A stretch of 64,000 nt of DNA from Bradyrhizobium lablabi. GTDB lineage: Bacteria; Pseudomonadota; Alphaproteobacteria; Rhizobiales; Xanthobacteraceae. The notes beneath the pieces were generated by a model. That model did not search any database, was not told the origin of the DNA, and saw nothing but the letters and a program-made list of their open reading frames with translations. The DNA is taken from positions 434,001 to 498,000 of the forward strand of contig NZ_JAFCJK010000004.1 in the NCBI RefSeq assembly GCF_018131005.1, in the 5' to 3' direction. Positions 25,433 to 34,040 of this stretch are shown in pieces (position 1 is the stretch's first letter; the number at the start of each line of letters is the position of its first letter). A program made the translations under genes and the position numbers.

Positions 25433-26095
25433 TCAGTGCCCGTGCCCTGACTCCGGCAAGGTCAGCCCGAATGTTTCGGTCAAATCCTTGACCTGATCCG
25501 GTGACAGGTAGCGCGGGTTCAGCCCGCGCAGCAGCAGATAGAGCCTTGCGGTTTCTTCCAGCTCTTCGGTCGCGAACACGGCTGCCTCCAGCGTATCGCC
25601 CGAGACCACCGGGCCGTGATTGGCAAGCAATACGGACGAATATTTCCCGGCGAGCCCCTTGATGGCGTCGGCAACCGCGGGATCGCCAGGGCGGTAATAG
25701 GGCACGAGCGCAGTCCGGCCGCATTTCATCACGTAATAGGCCGTCATCGGCGGCAGCGCGGCGCGCGGGTCGATCTCGGGCAGCATCGACAGCGCCACCG
25801 AATGGGTCGAGTGCAGATGCACCACCGCGCGGGCGCTGCCGCGGGTCTGGTAGAGCGCAGTGTGCAGCGGCACTTCCTTGGTCGGCGCGTCGCCGGAAAG
25901 CAGCCGGCCTTCCGTGTCGAGCCGCGACATCTTGCCGGGATCGAGGAAGCCGAGGGAGGCGTTGGTCGGCGTCACCAGCCAGCCGCCGTCGTCGAGCCTG
26001 ACGCTGATATTACCCGAGGAACCCGGCGTCAGCCCGCGTTCGAACAGCGAGCGGCCGAAGCGGCAGATGTCCTCACGAAGCTTTGTTTCGCTCAT
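25433..26095 (-). CDS. otnC: 3-oxo-tetronate 4-phosphate decarboxylase (class II aldolase fold)
   Basis: A 220-residue class II aldolase/adducin-fold enzyme. The zinc histidines are in HLHSTHS and ANHGPVVSG, the general acid/base glutamate in TKEVPLHTALY, and the phosphate-binding loop in GSSGNISVR. Beside ltnD, otnI and otnK this is best read as OtnC, which converts 3-oxo-tetronate 4-phosphate to dihydroxyacetone phosphate plus CO2. Unlike the other three it is on the opposite strand, divergent from ltnD across a family C-like repeat. The start at 26095 fits the fold; the weak ribosome site leaves an earlier start possible. Confidence 0.85.
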   Translation of the reverse strand: MSETKLREDICRFGRSLFERGLTPGSSGNISVRLDDGGWLVTPTNASLGFLDPGKMSRLDTEGRLLSGDAPTKEVPLHTALYQTRGSARAVVHLHSTHSVALSMLPEIDPRAALPPMTAYYVMKCGRTALVPYYRPGDPAVADAIKGLAGKYSSVLLANHGPVVSGDTLEAAVFATEELEETARLYLLLRGLNPRYLSPDQVKDLTETFGLTLPESGHGH

Positions 26096-26181
26096 CGCGT
26101 GATCCGCAAGCATCCCATTTGCGCCTTGTCTCATGCTTTGGCAGCGCGGCCAAGCCGTGATAGGCAAGCGCTAAAGCCAGG

Positions 26182-26275
26182 AACATGATCCGGGCCCGGA
26201 AGGCCGCGCCGGCGCAAAGCGGGGCCGGCTTTCCCCCGCGACGAACGCGTAGCGTTTGCGTGGAGATCATGCTCA
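26182..26275. repeat. family C-like repeat between otnC and ltnD
   Basis: ACATGATCCGGGCCCGGAAGGCC at the left and GTGGAGATCATGCTC at the right, with internal GCAAAGCGGGG/CCCCCGC and a GCGTAGCG motif shared with 23044-23090. It lies in the divergent control region of the tetronate genes. Confidence 0.6.
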
Positions 26276-26304
26276 ATCGAGAGGAACTTTCGAGGGATCG
26301 CCGC

Positions 26305-27216
26305 ATGTCCAATTCCGCAAAACCGCGCATCGCCGTCATCGGGCTCGGCTCGATGGGTTTCGGGATGGCGACCTCGCTCAGGCGAGCAGCCTTCGAGGTG
26401 ACGGGCTGTGACGTGTCGGCCGATGCGGTCGGGCGGTTTGTCACCGAAGGCGGTAAGGGCGCCATGTCGCCGGCTGAAGCCGCCAGGGAGGCGGATATCG
26501 TCGTCAGCGTCGTGGTCAACGCGGCGCAGACCGAAACCATCCTGTTCGGCGCCGATGGTGTTGCCGAGACGATGCCAAAGGGTGCGGTGTTCGTCTCCTC
26601 CGCGACCATGGACCCCGACATCGCGCGGCGTCTGGCAAAGCAGCTCGAAGCGACGGGACGGCACTATCTCGACGCCCCGATCTCCGGCGGCGCGCAGCGC
26701 GCAGCACAGGGCGAACTCACGATCCTCGCTTCGGGAAGCGCAGCGGCATTTGCAAAAGCACGGCCGGCACTGGATGCGATGGCGGCAAAGCTTTACGAGC
26801 TCGGCGATGCCGCAGGCCAGGGCGCCGCGTTCAAGATGATCAACCAATTGCTCGCCGGCGTGCACATCGCCGCAGCCTCGGAGGCAATCGCCTTCGCCGC
26901 CAGGCAGGGCCTCGACATCCGCAAGGTCTACGAGGTGATCACCGCATCTGCCGGCAATTCCTGGATGTTCGAGAACCGCATCCCGCATGTGCTCGACGGC
27001 GACTACACGCCGCGCAGCGCGGTCGAGATCTTTGTCAAGGATCTTGGCATCATCCAGGACATGGCGCGCAATGCGCGCTTCCCGGTACCGGTCTCGGCCG
27101 CTGCGCTGCAGATGTTTCTGATGACGTCGGCCGCCGGCATGGGCCGCGACGACGACGCTTCGGTGGCACGAACATATGCGCAGGTCACCGGCGTGAAGCT
27201 GCCCGGTCAGAAGTAA
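26305..27216 (+). CDS. ltnD: L-threonate dehydrogenase (LtnD-like)
   Basis: A 303-residue beta-hydroxyacid dehydrogenase. The NAD motif is VIGLGSMGFGMA, the substrate-binding loop DAPISGGAQRAAQGELTIL, and the catalytic lysine lies in GAAFKMINQLLAG near residue 176. The family also includes tartronate semialdehyde reductase, but the neighbours OtnI, OtnK and OtnC point to LtnD, which oxidises L-threonate to 2-oxo-tetronate. GAGGG lies eight bases before the ATG at 26305; the earlier in-frame ATG lies inside the repeat. It is the first gene of a compact ltnD-otnI-otnK operon. Confidence 0.88.
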   Translation: MSNSAKPRIAVIGLGSMGFGMATSLRRAAFEVTGCDVSADAVGRFVTEGGKGAMSPAEAAREADIVVSVVVNAAQTETILFGADGVAETMPKGAVFVSSATMDPDIARRLAKQLEATGRHYLDAPISGGAQRAAQGELTILASGSAAAFAKARPALDAMAAKLYELGDAAGQGAAFKMINQLLAGVHIAAASEAIAFAARQGLDIRKVYEVITASAGNSWMFENRIPHVLDGDYTPRSAVEIFVKDLGIIQDMARNARFPVPVSAAALQMFLMTSAAGMGRDDDASVARTYAQVTGVKLPGQK

Positions 27217-27228
27217 GAGGATATCAGC

Positions 27229-28011
27229 ATGCCCCGCTTTGCCGCCAATCTCTCCATGATGTTCACCGAGGTCCCGTTTCTCGACCGCTTCGAGGCGGCG
27301 GCGAAGGCGGGCTTCACCGCGGTCGAGTACCTGTTTCCCTATGATCATCCGGCCGAGGAGGTCGGCAAACGCCTGCACGGCAACGGACTGACGCAGGCGC
27401 TGTTCAATCTGCCGCCGGGCGACTGGAATGCCGGCGAGAAGGGCCTTGCGGCACTGCCGGATCGCTTCGCTGACCTGCAGCAGAGCCTGAAGACAGCGTT
27501 GCCCTACGCACAGGCGACCGGTGTGAAGCGGCTGCATTTGATGGCGGGGATGGCCGATCGCCGCGACGCCAAGGCCGTGACGGCGTATCGCAAGTCCGTC
27601 GCCTGGGCCGCGGAATTCCTTGCGCCGCACGGCCTCGACCTCGTGATCGAGCCGATCAATTCTCGCAACATACCCGGCTATTTCCTCAACGACTTCGGCT
27701 TCGCGCGCGATCTGATCGGCGAGCTCGGGCTGGCGAACCTGAAGCTGCAGTTCGACATCTATCACTGCCAAATCATCCATGGCGACGTTACCATGCGACT
27801 GCGCGAGATGATGCCGATCGTCGGACACGTCCAGATCGCCTCGATCCCCTCGCGCAACGAGCCCGACGGGGAGGAACTGAACTATCCGTTCCTGTTCGCC
27901 GAACTCGACCGGCTCGGCTATGGCGGCTTCGTCGGCTGCGAATACAATCCGCGCGGCAAGACCACCGACGGTCTTGCCTGGTTCAAGCCCTACGCGGGAG
28001 CCAAAGCGTGA
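27229..28011 (+). CDS. otnI: 2-oxo-tetronate isomerase
   Basis: A 260-residue xylose-isomerase-like TIM barrel of the hydroxypyruvate isomerase family. Characteristic parts are MMFTEVPFLDRFEAAAKAGF, VEYLFPYD, LVIEPINSRNIPGYFLN (metal glutamate), FDIYHCQI and VGCEYNPRG (second glutamate). In tetronate operons this is OtnI, which isomerises 2-oxo- to 3-oxo-tetronate. It begins 12 bases after ltnD with AGAGGA upstream, and its stop overlaps the GTG start of otnK by four bases. Hydroxypyruvate isomerase (Hyi) is the alternative if the neighbours are ignored. Confidence 0.88.
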   Translation: MPRFAANLSMMFTEVPFLDRFEAAAKAGFTAVEYLFPYDHPAEEVGKRLHGNGLTQALFNLPPGDWNAGEKGLAALPDRFADLQQSLKTALPYAQATGVKRLHLMAGMADRRDAKAVTAYRKSVAWAAEFLAPHGLDLVIEPINSRNIPGYFLNDFGFARDLIGELGLANLKLQFDIYHCQIIHGDVTMRLREMMPIVGHVQIASIPSRNEPDGEELNYPFLFAELDRLGYGGFVGCEYNPRGKTTDGLAWFKPYAGAKA

Positions 28012-29285
28012 CGCTCGCGCTGGGCTGCATCGCCGACGACTACACAGGCGCCTCCGATCTCGCCAACACGCTGACGCGCGCCGGTCTGCGCACCGTGCAG
28101 ACGATCGGCGTGCCCTCCGACGATCTCGCGCTGCCCGAGGTCGATGCCGTGGTGGTGTCGCTGAAGAGCCGCTCGATCGAGGCCGGCCTCGCCGTGAGCC
28201 GCTCCCGCGCGGCCGAGAAATGGTTGCGCGGCCGCGGCGCCGCTCACATCCTGTTCAAGATCTGCTCGACCTTCGATTCCACCGACGCCGGCAATATCGG
28301 GCCGGTGATGGACGCGTTGCGCGCCGATTCCGGCGATCCGATCGTGCTGGTGACGCCGGCTTTCCCGGAGACCGGTCGCACCGTCTATCAGGGCAACCTG
28401 TTCGTAGGTAGCGTGCCGCTCAATGAAAGCCCGTTGAAGGATCATCCGCTCAACCCGATGCATGATTCCAACCTGGTGCGGGTGCTGGCGCGGCAGAGCA
28501 AGACCAAGGTCGGGCTGGTCGATCTGGCGACGCTGACGCGTGGTGCTGAGGCCGTCCGCGCGCAACTCGCCGGTCTCGCCGGCAAGGGCATCGGCGCCGC
28601 GATCGCGGACGCCGTGTTCGATCGTGACCTCGAAACCATTGGAAAAATAGCGCTGGATCACCGTGTTTCGGTCGGCGCCTCCGGCATCGGGCTTGGACTG
28701 GCGCGGGCGCTGGTGGCGTCGGGCACGGTCAGGCCGGACGCGCTGAATGCCGTGCCGGACGCCGCCGTCGGAGGACCCGCGGCCTGCCTCGCCGGCAGTT
28801 GCTCACAGGCGACATTGCAGCAGATCGCCAGCGCCGAGAAGGCGATGGCGGTGTTGCATCTCGACGTCGAGCGGGTGGTCGCGGGCAGGGACGAGGCGCA
28901 GCGCGCACTCGCCTGGGCGAAGCACCGAATCGGTGACGGGCCGATCCTTATTGCGAGCAGCGCCACGCCAAGCGAGGTCGCAGCTCTGCAATCTCGTCAT
29001 GGCCGCGATGCAGTCGGACATGCCATCGAGCAGGCAATGGCCGATATCGCCGAAGGTCTGGTGCAATCGGGCGTGCGCAGATTGGTGGTCGCCGGCGGTG
29101 AAACTTCAGGCGCGGTGGTCGATCGCCTGCGCATTCCGGGATTCTTCGTTGGCGCCGAAATTGCCGCGGGCGTGCCGGTCCTGCGGTCCGTCGGCGTCAA
29201 AAATGGCGAGATGCTGCTTGCCCTGAAGTCAGGCAATTTCGGTGGGCCGGAATTCTTCTCCGACGCACTCGGATTGATGGATTGA
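28008..29285 (+). CDS. otnK: 3-oxo-tetronate kinase (DUF1537 family)
   Basis: A 425-residue four-carbon acid sugar kinase. The N-terminal domain opens with LGCIADDYTGASDLANTL, the DUF1537 signature. KICSTFDSTDAGNIGPVMDA is the central substrate region, and the C-terminal nucleotide part contains RRLVVAGGETSGAVV. It phosphorylates 3-oxo-tetronate at C4, providing the substrate of OtnC. The start is GTG in the overlap GTGA with otnI, a classic coupled pair. A short stem with a T-run (29419-29435) may end the operon. Confidence 0.9.
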   Translation: MTLALGCIADDYTGASDLANTLTRAGLRTVQTIGVPSDDLALPEVDAVVVSLKSRSIEAGLAVSRSRAAEKWLRGRGAAHILFKICSTFDSTDAGNIGPVMDALRADSGDPIVLVTPAFPETGRTVYQGNLFVGSVPLNESPLKDHPLNPMHDSNLVRVLARQSKTKVGLVDLATLTRGAEAVRAQLAGLAGKGIGAAIADAVFDRDLETIGKIALDHRVSVGASGIGLGLARALVASGTVRPDALNAVPDAAVGGPAACLAGSCSQATLQQIASAEKAMAVLHLDVERVVAGRDEAQRALAWAKHRIGDGPILIASSATPSEVAALQSRHGRDAVGHAIEQAMADIAEGLVQSGVRRLVVAGGETSGAVVDRLRIPGFFVGAEIAAGVPVLRSVGVKNGEMLLALKSGNFGGPEFFSDALGLMD

Positions 29286-29418
29286 TCGCGCCTCGCGCGT
29301 CATGTCCGGCCATGCCAAGGAAGTGAGAGCTGCCCCGACTGCGTGGGGTTGGCGTTCTTGCCCTGCTTCGGGTAAATCGGCTTGAGCGGAACGCCCCTTT
29401 TGGGAACGCCGATTCCTT

Positions 29419-29435
29419 GCCTGGGCAGGCTTTTT
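29419..29435 (+). terminator. weak terminator-like hairpin after otnK
   Basis: GCCTG (29419-29423) and CAGGC (29426-29430) are followed by TTTTT. The stem is only five base pairs and lies 17 bases before the next start codon, so the assignment is tentative. Confidence 0.3.
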
Positions 29436-29451
29436 CGGGATTGTTGCTTCT

Positions 29452-32400
29452 ATGATCGCACTGGTCCGTATCGCGCTGAGCCGGCCATATACTTTCGTCG
29501 TGCTCGCGCTGCTGCTGCTGATCATCGGGCCTTTGGCGGCGCTGCGCACGCCGACCGACATCTTTCCGGATATCCGCATCCCCGTGATCGGCGTGGTCTG
29601 GCAATACACGGGCCTGCCGCCGGACCAGATGGCCGGGCGTATCACGACACCGTTTCAGCGGGCACTGACCACGACGGTCAACGACATCGAGCACATCGCC
29701 GCCAACTCCTATAACGGCTTCGGCATCATCAAGATCTTCTTCCAGCCGAATGTCGATATCCGCACTGCGAACGCCCAGGTCACCGCGATCTCACAGACGC
29801 TGCTCAAGCAAATGCCGCCCGGCGCGACGCCGCCGCTGATCCTCAATTACAGCGCCTCCACCGTGCCGATCATTCAGGTCGCGCTTTCGGGCGAGGGTCT
29901 GACCGAGCAGAATCTCGCCGATATCGGCATCAACCAGCTCCGCACGCCGCTGGTCACGGTGCCCGGCGCGGCGATTCCATATCCGTTCGGCGGCAAGCAG
30001 CGCCAGGTGCAGATCGATCTCGATCCGACGGCGCTGCAGGCCCGTGGACTCTCCGGCCAGGACGTCGCCAATGCGCTCGCCGCCCAGAACCTGATTACCC
30101 CGGTCGGCACGCAGAAGATCGGTACATTCGAGTACAACATCCAGCTCAACAACTCGCCGCTCAAGATGCAGGAGCTCGGCGATCTGCCGATCAAGACCGT
30201 TAACGGAGCGATGGTGTATGTGCGCGACGTTGCCAGCGTTCGCGATGGCAATCCGCCGCAAACCAACATCGTGCATGTCGACGGCAACCGCTCGGTGCTG
30301 ATGATGGTGCTGAAGGCCGGCGCGATCTCGACGCTCGACATCATCGCCGGCATCAAGCAGAAGGTCATCGACGTCAAGGACCAGTTGCCGGATGCGCTGA
30401 AGATCGGTTTCATCGGCGACCAGTCGCTGTTCGTGCGTGGCGCGATCACGGGCGTCGCCTTCGAGGGCGTCATCGCCGCGCTGCTCACCAGCGTGATGAT
30501 CCTGCTGTTTCTCGGGAGCTGGCGCTCGACCGTCATCATCGCCGTCTCGATCCCGCTGTCGGTGCTCGGCGCCATCATCATGCTGTCGGCGATCGGCGAG
30601 ACGTTGAACATCATGACGCTCGGCGGCCTGGCGCTCGCGGTCGGCATCCTGGTCGACGACGCGACGGTGACGATCGAGAACATCAACTATCATCTGGAGC
30701 AGGGCAAGCCGGTCGAGCAGGCAATCCTCGACGGCGCCAATCAGATCGTGACGCCCGCCTTCGTCTCGCTGCTCTGCATCTGCATCGTGTTCGTGCCGAT
30801 GTTCTTCCTGTCCGGGGTCGCGCGCTTCCTGTTCGTGCCGATGGCGGAAGCGGTAATGTTCGCGATGATCTGGTCGTTCATCCTGTCGCGCACGCTGGTG
30901 CCGACCATGGCGAACTATCTGCTGCAACCGCACGTGCATCACGAAGGCGGGCCGCCGAAGTCGCGCAATCCCCTGGTCTGGTTCCAACGCGGCTTCGAAG
31001 CGCGGTTCGAGCGGATCCGTGGCGGCTATCGCAACCTGCTGGCGCTGGCGCTCGGCCATCGCGCGGTGTTCGTGACCTGCTTCCTGGCGATCGTGGCCGC
31101 TTCATTCCTGCTGGTGCCGTATCTCGGGCGAAACTTCTTTCCCGCCGTCGACGCCGGCAACATCCTGATGCACGTCCGCACCCAGGTCGGCACCCGCGTC
31201 GAGGAGACAGCGAACCAACTCGCCGACGTGCAGAAGGCGATCCGCAAGCTGATCCCCGGCGAAATCGAGACGCTGACCGACAACATCGGCATGCCGATCT
31301 CCGGCATCAACATGACCTACAACAACACCGGCGTGATCGGCCCGCAGGACGGCGACATCCAGATCAAGCTGAGGGAGGGCCACAAGCCGACGGAGGAGCA
31401 TGTGCGTACCCTGCGCGAGCAGTTGCCGCGGCTGTTCCCCGGCGTCAGCTTCGCGTTCCTTCCCGCCGACATCGTCAGTCAGATCCTGAATTTCGGCGCT
31501 CCGGCGCCGATCGACCTGCAGATCCGCGGCGCCAATCTCGAGGCCAACTTCGCCTATGCCAACAGGCTGGTCGGCAAGATCCGCCGAATTCCCGGCATCG
31601 CCGACGCGCGGATTCAACAGTCGCCGAACAACCCGACCTTCAACATCGATGTCGACCGCACCCGCGCGCAATATGTCGGCCTGACCGAGCGTGATGTCAC
31701 CAACAGCCTCGTGGTCAATCTCGCCGGCTCTTCGCAGGTCGCGCCGACCTACTACCTCAATCCGGACAATGGCGTTTCCTATTCGATCGTGATGCAGACG
31801 CCGCAATACCAGATCGACTCGCTGAGCGCGCTGCAGGCGCTGCCGGTCACCGCGACGAGCAACACGCAGTCGCCGATCCTCGGCGGCATCGCAGACATCA
31901 AGCGCACGATCTCGAGCGCGGTGGTATCGCAATACGACATCCAGTCGCTCGTTCAGATCTATGCGACGACGCAGGACCGCGATCTCGGCTCGATAGCCGC
32001 CGACGTGCGGGCGCTGATAGCGGACACGGCCAAGGAAGTGCCGAAAGGGTCATCCGTCGTGCTGCTCGGCCAGGTCCAGACCATGAACAGCGCCTTCAGC
32101 GGACTGCTGTTCGGCCTACTGGGCGCCGTCGTGCTGATCTACCTCCTGATCGTGGTGAACTTCCAGTCCTGGTCGGATCCCTTCGTGATCATCACGGCGC
32201 TGCCCGCAGCGCTTGCCGGCATCGTCTGGATGCTGTTCACGACGCAGACGACGCTGTCGGTGCCGGCGCTCACCGGCGCGATCATGTGCATGGGTGTCGC
32301 GACCGCCAACAGCGTGCTCGTGATCAGCTTTGCGCGCGAGCGCTATGAGGAACTCGGCGATCCCGTTGCGGCCGCGCTCGAGGCCGGCTTCGTCCGGTTC

Positions 32401-32631
32401 CGCCCGGTGCTGATGACGGCGCTCGCCATGATCATCGGCATGGCGCCGATGGCGCTGGGCCTGGGCGAGGGCGGTGAACAGAATGCGCCGCTCGGCCGGG
32501 CAGTGATCGGCGGCCTGATCTTCGCAACTTTCGCGACGCTGATGTTTGTTCCCGTGGTGTTTAGTATGGTACACAAGAAGCAAGGCGCCAAAGCCGCCGC
32601 CTCATCGGAGATTCCGCATGCCGCCCACTGA
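29452..32631 (+). CDS. RND efflux transporter permease (HAE1/HME-like)
   Basis: A 1059-residue RND inner-membrane pump. TM1 lies near residues 10-31, followed by the porter-domain opening TPTDIFPDIRIPVIGVVWQY. The proton-relay helix contains GILVDDATVTIENI near 397-410, and a second half repeats the layout with GAIMCMGVATANSVLVISFA near 940-960. The paired aspartates of TM4 are present (VDDA). It exports hydrophobic compounds together with the adaptor encoded next. No outer-membrane TolC-type gene or local regulator is adjacent. The adaptor gene overlaps its end by 14 bases. Confidence 0.92.
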   Translation: MIALVRIALSRPYTFVVLALLLLIIGPLAALRTPTDIFPDIRIPVIGVVWQYTGLPPDQMAGRITTPFQRALTTTVNDIEHIAANSYNGFGIIKIFFQPNVDIRTANAQVTAISQTLLKQMPPGATPPLILNYSASTVPIIQVALSGEGLTEQNLADIGINQLRTPLVTVPGAAIPYPFGGKQRQVQIDLDPTALQARGLSGQDVANALAAQNLITPVGTQKIGTFEYNIQLNNSPLKMQELGDLPIKTVNGAMVYVRDVASVRDGNPPQTNIVHVDGNRSVLMMVLKAGAISTLDIIAGIKQKVIDVKDQLPDALKIGFIGDQSLFVRGAITGVAFEGVIAALLTSVMILLFLGSWRSTVIIAVSIPLSVLGAIIMLSAIGETLNIMTLGGLALAVGILVDDATVTIENINYHLEQGKPVEQAILDGANQIVTPAFVSLLCICIVFVPMFFLSGVARFLFVPMAEAVMFAMIWSFILSRTLVPTMANYLLQPHVHHEGGPPKSRNPLVWFQRGFEARFERIRGGYRNLLALALGHRAVFVTCFLAIVAASFLLVPYLGRNFFPAVDAGNILMHVRTQVGTRVEETANQLADVQKAIRKLIPGEIETLTDNIGMPISGINMTYNNTGVIGPQDGDIQIKLREGHKPTEEHVRTLREQLPRLFPGVSFAFLPADIVSQILNFGAPAPIDLQIRGANLEANFAYANRLVGKIRRIPGIADARIQQSPNNPTFNIDVDRTRAQYVGLTERDVTNSLVVNLAGSSQVAPTYYLNPDNGVSYSIVMQTPQYQIDSLSALQALPVTATSNTQSPILGGIADIKRTISSAVVSQYDIQSLVQIYATTQDRDLGSIAADVRALIADTAKEVPKGSSVVLLGQVQTMNSAFSGLLFGLLGAVVLIYLLIVVNFQSWSDPFVIITALPAALAGIVWMLFTTQTTLSVPALTGAIMCMGVATANSVLVISFARERYEELGDPVAAALEAGFVRFRPVLMTALAMIIGMAPMALGLGEGGEQNAPLGRAVIGGLIFATFATLMFVPVVFSMVHKKQGAKAAASSEIPHAAH

Positions 32632-33820
32632 ACAGCGCCCGCCGGCGTCGCGCCGGAAACTGGGCATATTCGGCGTGGTGGCAGTGATTGCCGCGGGCCT
32701 CATCGTCGCCACCGGCATTCGTGCTCGCGAAGAGCAGGGCACCCGGTTGAAGGATTGGACCGACGACCAGGCCATCCCGAGCGTCGCGGTGGCCGTGCCG
32801 AATGCAAGGGCGCCCAGCGCGACCATCGACCTGCCGGGCCGCCTCGAAGCCTATTATCGCGCGCCGATCTTCGCGCGGGTCTCCGGCTATCTGAAGAGCT
32901 GGAGCGTGGACATCGGGACGCGGGTCAAGGCCGGCCAGGTGATCGCCGAGATCGAGGCGCCCGACCTCGACCAGCAATTGTTGCAGGCCCGCGCCGATCT
33001 CGCGAGCCAGCAGGCCAGCGCGCAACTGTCGGAGGCGACGCTAAACCGGCGCAAGACGCTGGTGGCGTCGAATTTCGTTTCGGCCCAGGAGATCGACGAG
33101 CGCACCGCCGACCTCTCCAACAAGAAGGCGGCGGTGAAATCCGGCCAGGCCAATGTCGAGCGGCTGGAGGCGCTTGCCGGCTACAAGAGGATTACCGTTC
33201 CCTTCGACGGCGTGGTGACGGCGCGCGACACCGATGTCGGCGCGCTGATCAATGCCGGCGGCGGCTCAGGCCCCGCGATGTTCGTGATCTCGGACATCAC
33301 CAAGCTGCGCGTCTACGTCAACGTGCCGCAGAGCTACGTGCCGGCGATCAAGATCGGCGCCAATGCGATCCTCACGCTGCCGGAATATCCGAACCGGACC
33401 TTCCAGGCGACGGTGGAGGCCTCGTCGCAGGCGGTCGACGTCTCCTCCGGCACCACGCGGATGCAACTCGGGCTTGACAACTCCAATGGCGAACTGATGC
33501 CCGGCGCCTACGCCAGCGTGAAGCTGGACCTGCAGCGCGCTTCCGTGCCCTTGAGCATTCCCGCAAGCGCGCTGATCTTCAACGGCAGCGGCTTGCGGGT
33601 TGCGACCGTGAGCCCGGACGACAGGGTGGTGTTCAAGACCGTGACGATCGGGCGCGACCTTGGCAAGGAGATCGAGCTTGCGTCCGGTCTTCTGCCCGAC
33701 GACCGCGTCATCACCGCGCCGCCGGATGGCCTCGCCGACGGCGACCACGTGCGTGTGGTCGGTGGCGGCGCGAAGGCAAAACCCGCAACCGCCTCTGAAA
33801 AGCAGGACGTAAAGGGGTAG
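32618..33820 (+). CDS. RND efflux periplasmic adaptor subunit (membrane fusion protein)
   Basis: A 400-residue HlyD/AcrA-type adaptor. An N-terminal membrane anchor lies near residues 17-36 (GIFGVVAVIAAGLIVATGIR). The split lipoyl halves follow (RAPIFARVSGYLKSWSVDIG near 85-104 and YKRITVPFDGVVTARD near 190-205), with a coiled-coil hairpin between them (about 125-185). A beta-barrel and a membrane-proximal domain complete it. GGAG lies seven bases before the ATG at 32618, inside the pump gene. The permease-first, adaptor-second order is the reverse of the usual acrA-acrB layout. Confidence 0.92.
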   Translation: MPPTEQRPPASRRKLGIFGVVAVIAAGLIVATGIRAREEQGTRLKDWTDDQAIPSVAVAVPNARAPSATIDLPGRLEAYYRAPIFARVSGYLKSWSVDIGTRVKAGQVIAEIEAPDLDQQLLQARADLASQQASAQLSEATLNRRKTLVASNFVSAQEIDERTADLSNKKAAVKSGQANVERLEALAGYKRITVPFDGVVTARDTDVGALINAGGGSGPAMFVISDITKLRVYVNVPQSYVPAIKIGANAILTLPEYPNRTFQATVEASSQAVDVSSGTTRMQLGLDNSNGELMPGAYASVKLDLQRASVPLSIPASALIFNGSGLRVATVSPDDRVVFKTVTIGRDLGKEIELASGLLPDDRVITAPPDGLADGDHVRVVGGGAKAKPATASEKQDVKG

Positions 33821-33842
33821 GGGCCGTTCGGCGCTTTCTAAA

Positions 33843-34032
33843 CCTCGCCCCGCTTGCGTGAGGAGGTTGGATTGCGAACGCAATCCGGGTGAGCGGTACA
33901 GGTCTAACTGCGCTCGCCGTTGGCTGAGAGAGCGCCTTACCCCAACGCTCGAAGAGCGATTTCCGCTCGTCTCGACCCCGCATCCGCCTTCCCCCCGAAG
34001 GCGGGCTTCGGCGGACAAGAGGGCGGGGCGAG
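33843..34032. repeat. family E long intergenic repeat
   Basis: CCTCGCCCCGCTTGCGTGAGG at the left end and GGGCGGGGCGAGGG at the right pair as outer arms. Inside lie GGATTGCGAACGCAATCC, AAGAGCGATTTCCGCTCG and GAAGGCGGGCTTCG hairpins. The copy at 59251-59412 shares the same order of hairpins. Confidence 0.75.
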
Positions 34033-34040
34033 GGAGAACT

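Noticed and set aside
26131..27828. 565-codon minus-strand frame opposite ltnD and otnI
   Set aside because: Antisense shadow; the plus-strand proteins have complete catalytic motifs and coupled starts.
29791..31059. 422-codon minus-strand frame opposite RND pump
   Set aside because: His/Arg/Asp-rich shadow in the frame opposite an unmistakable RND permease.
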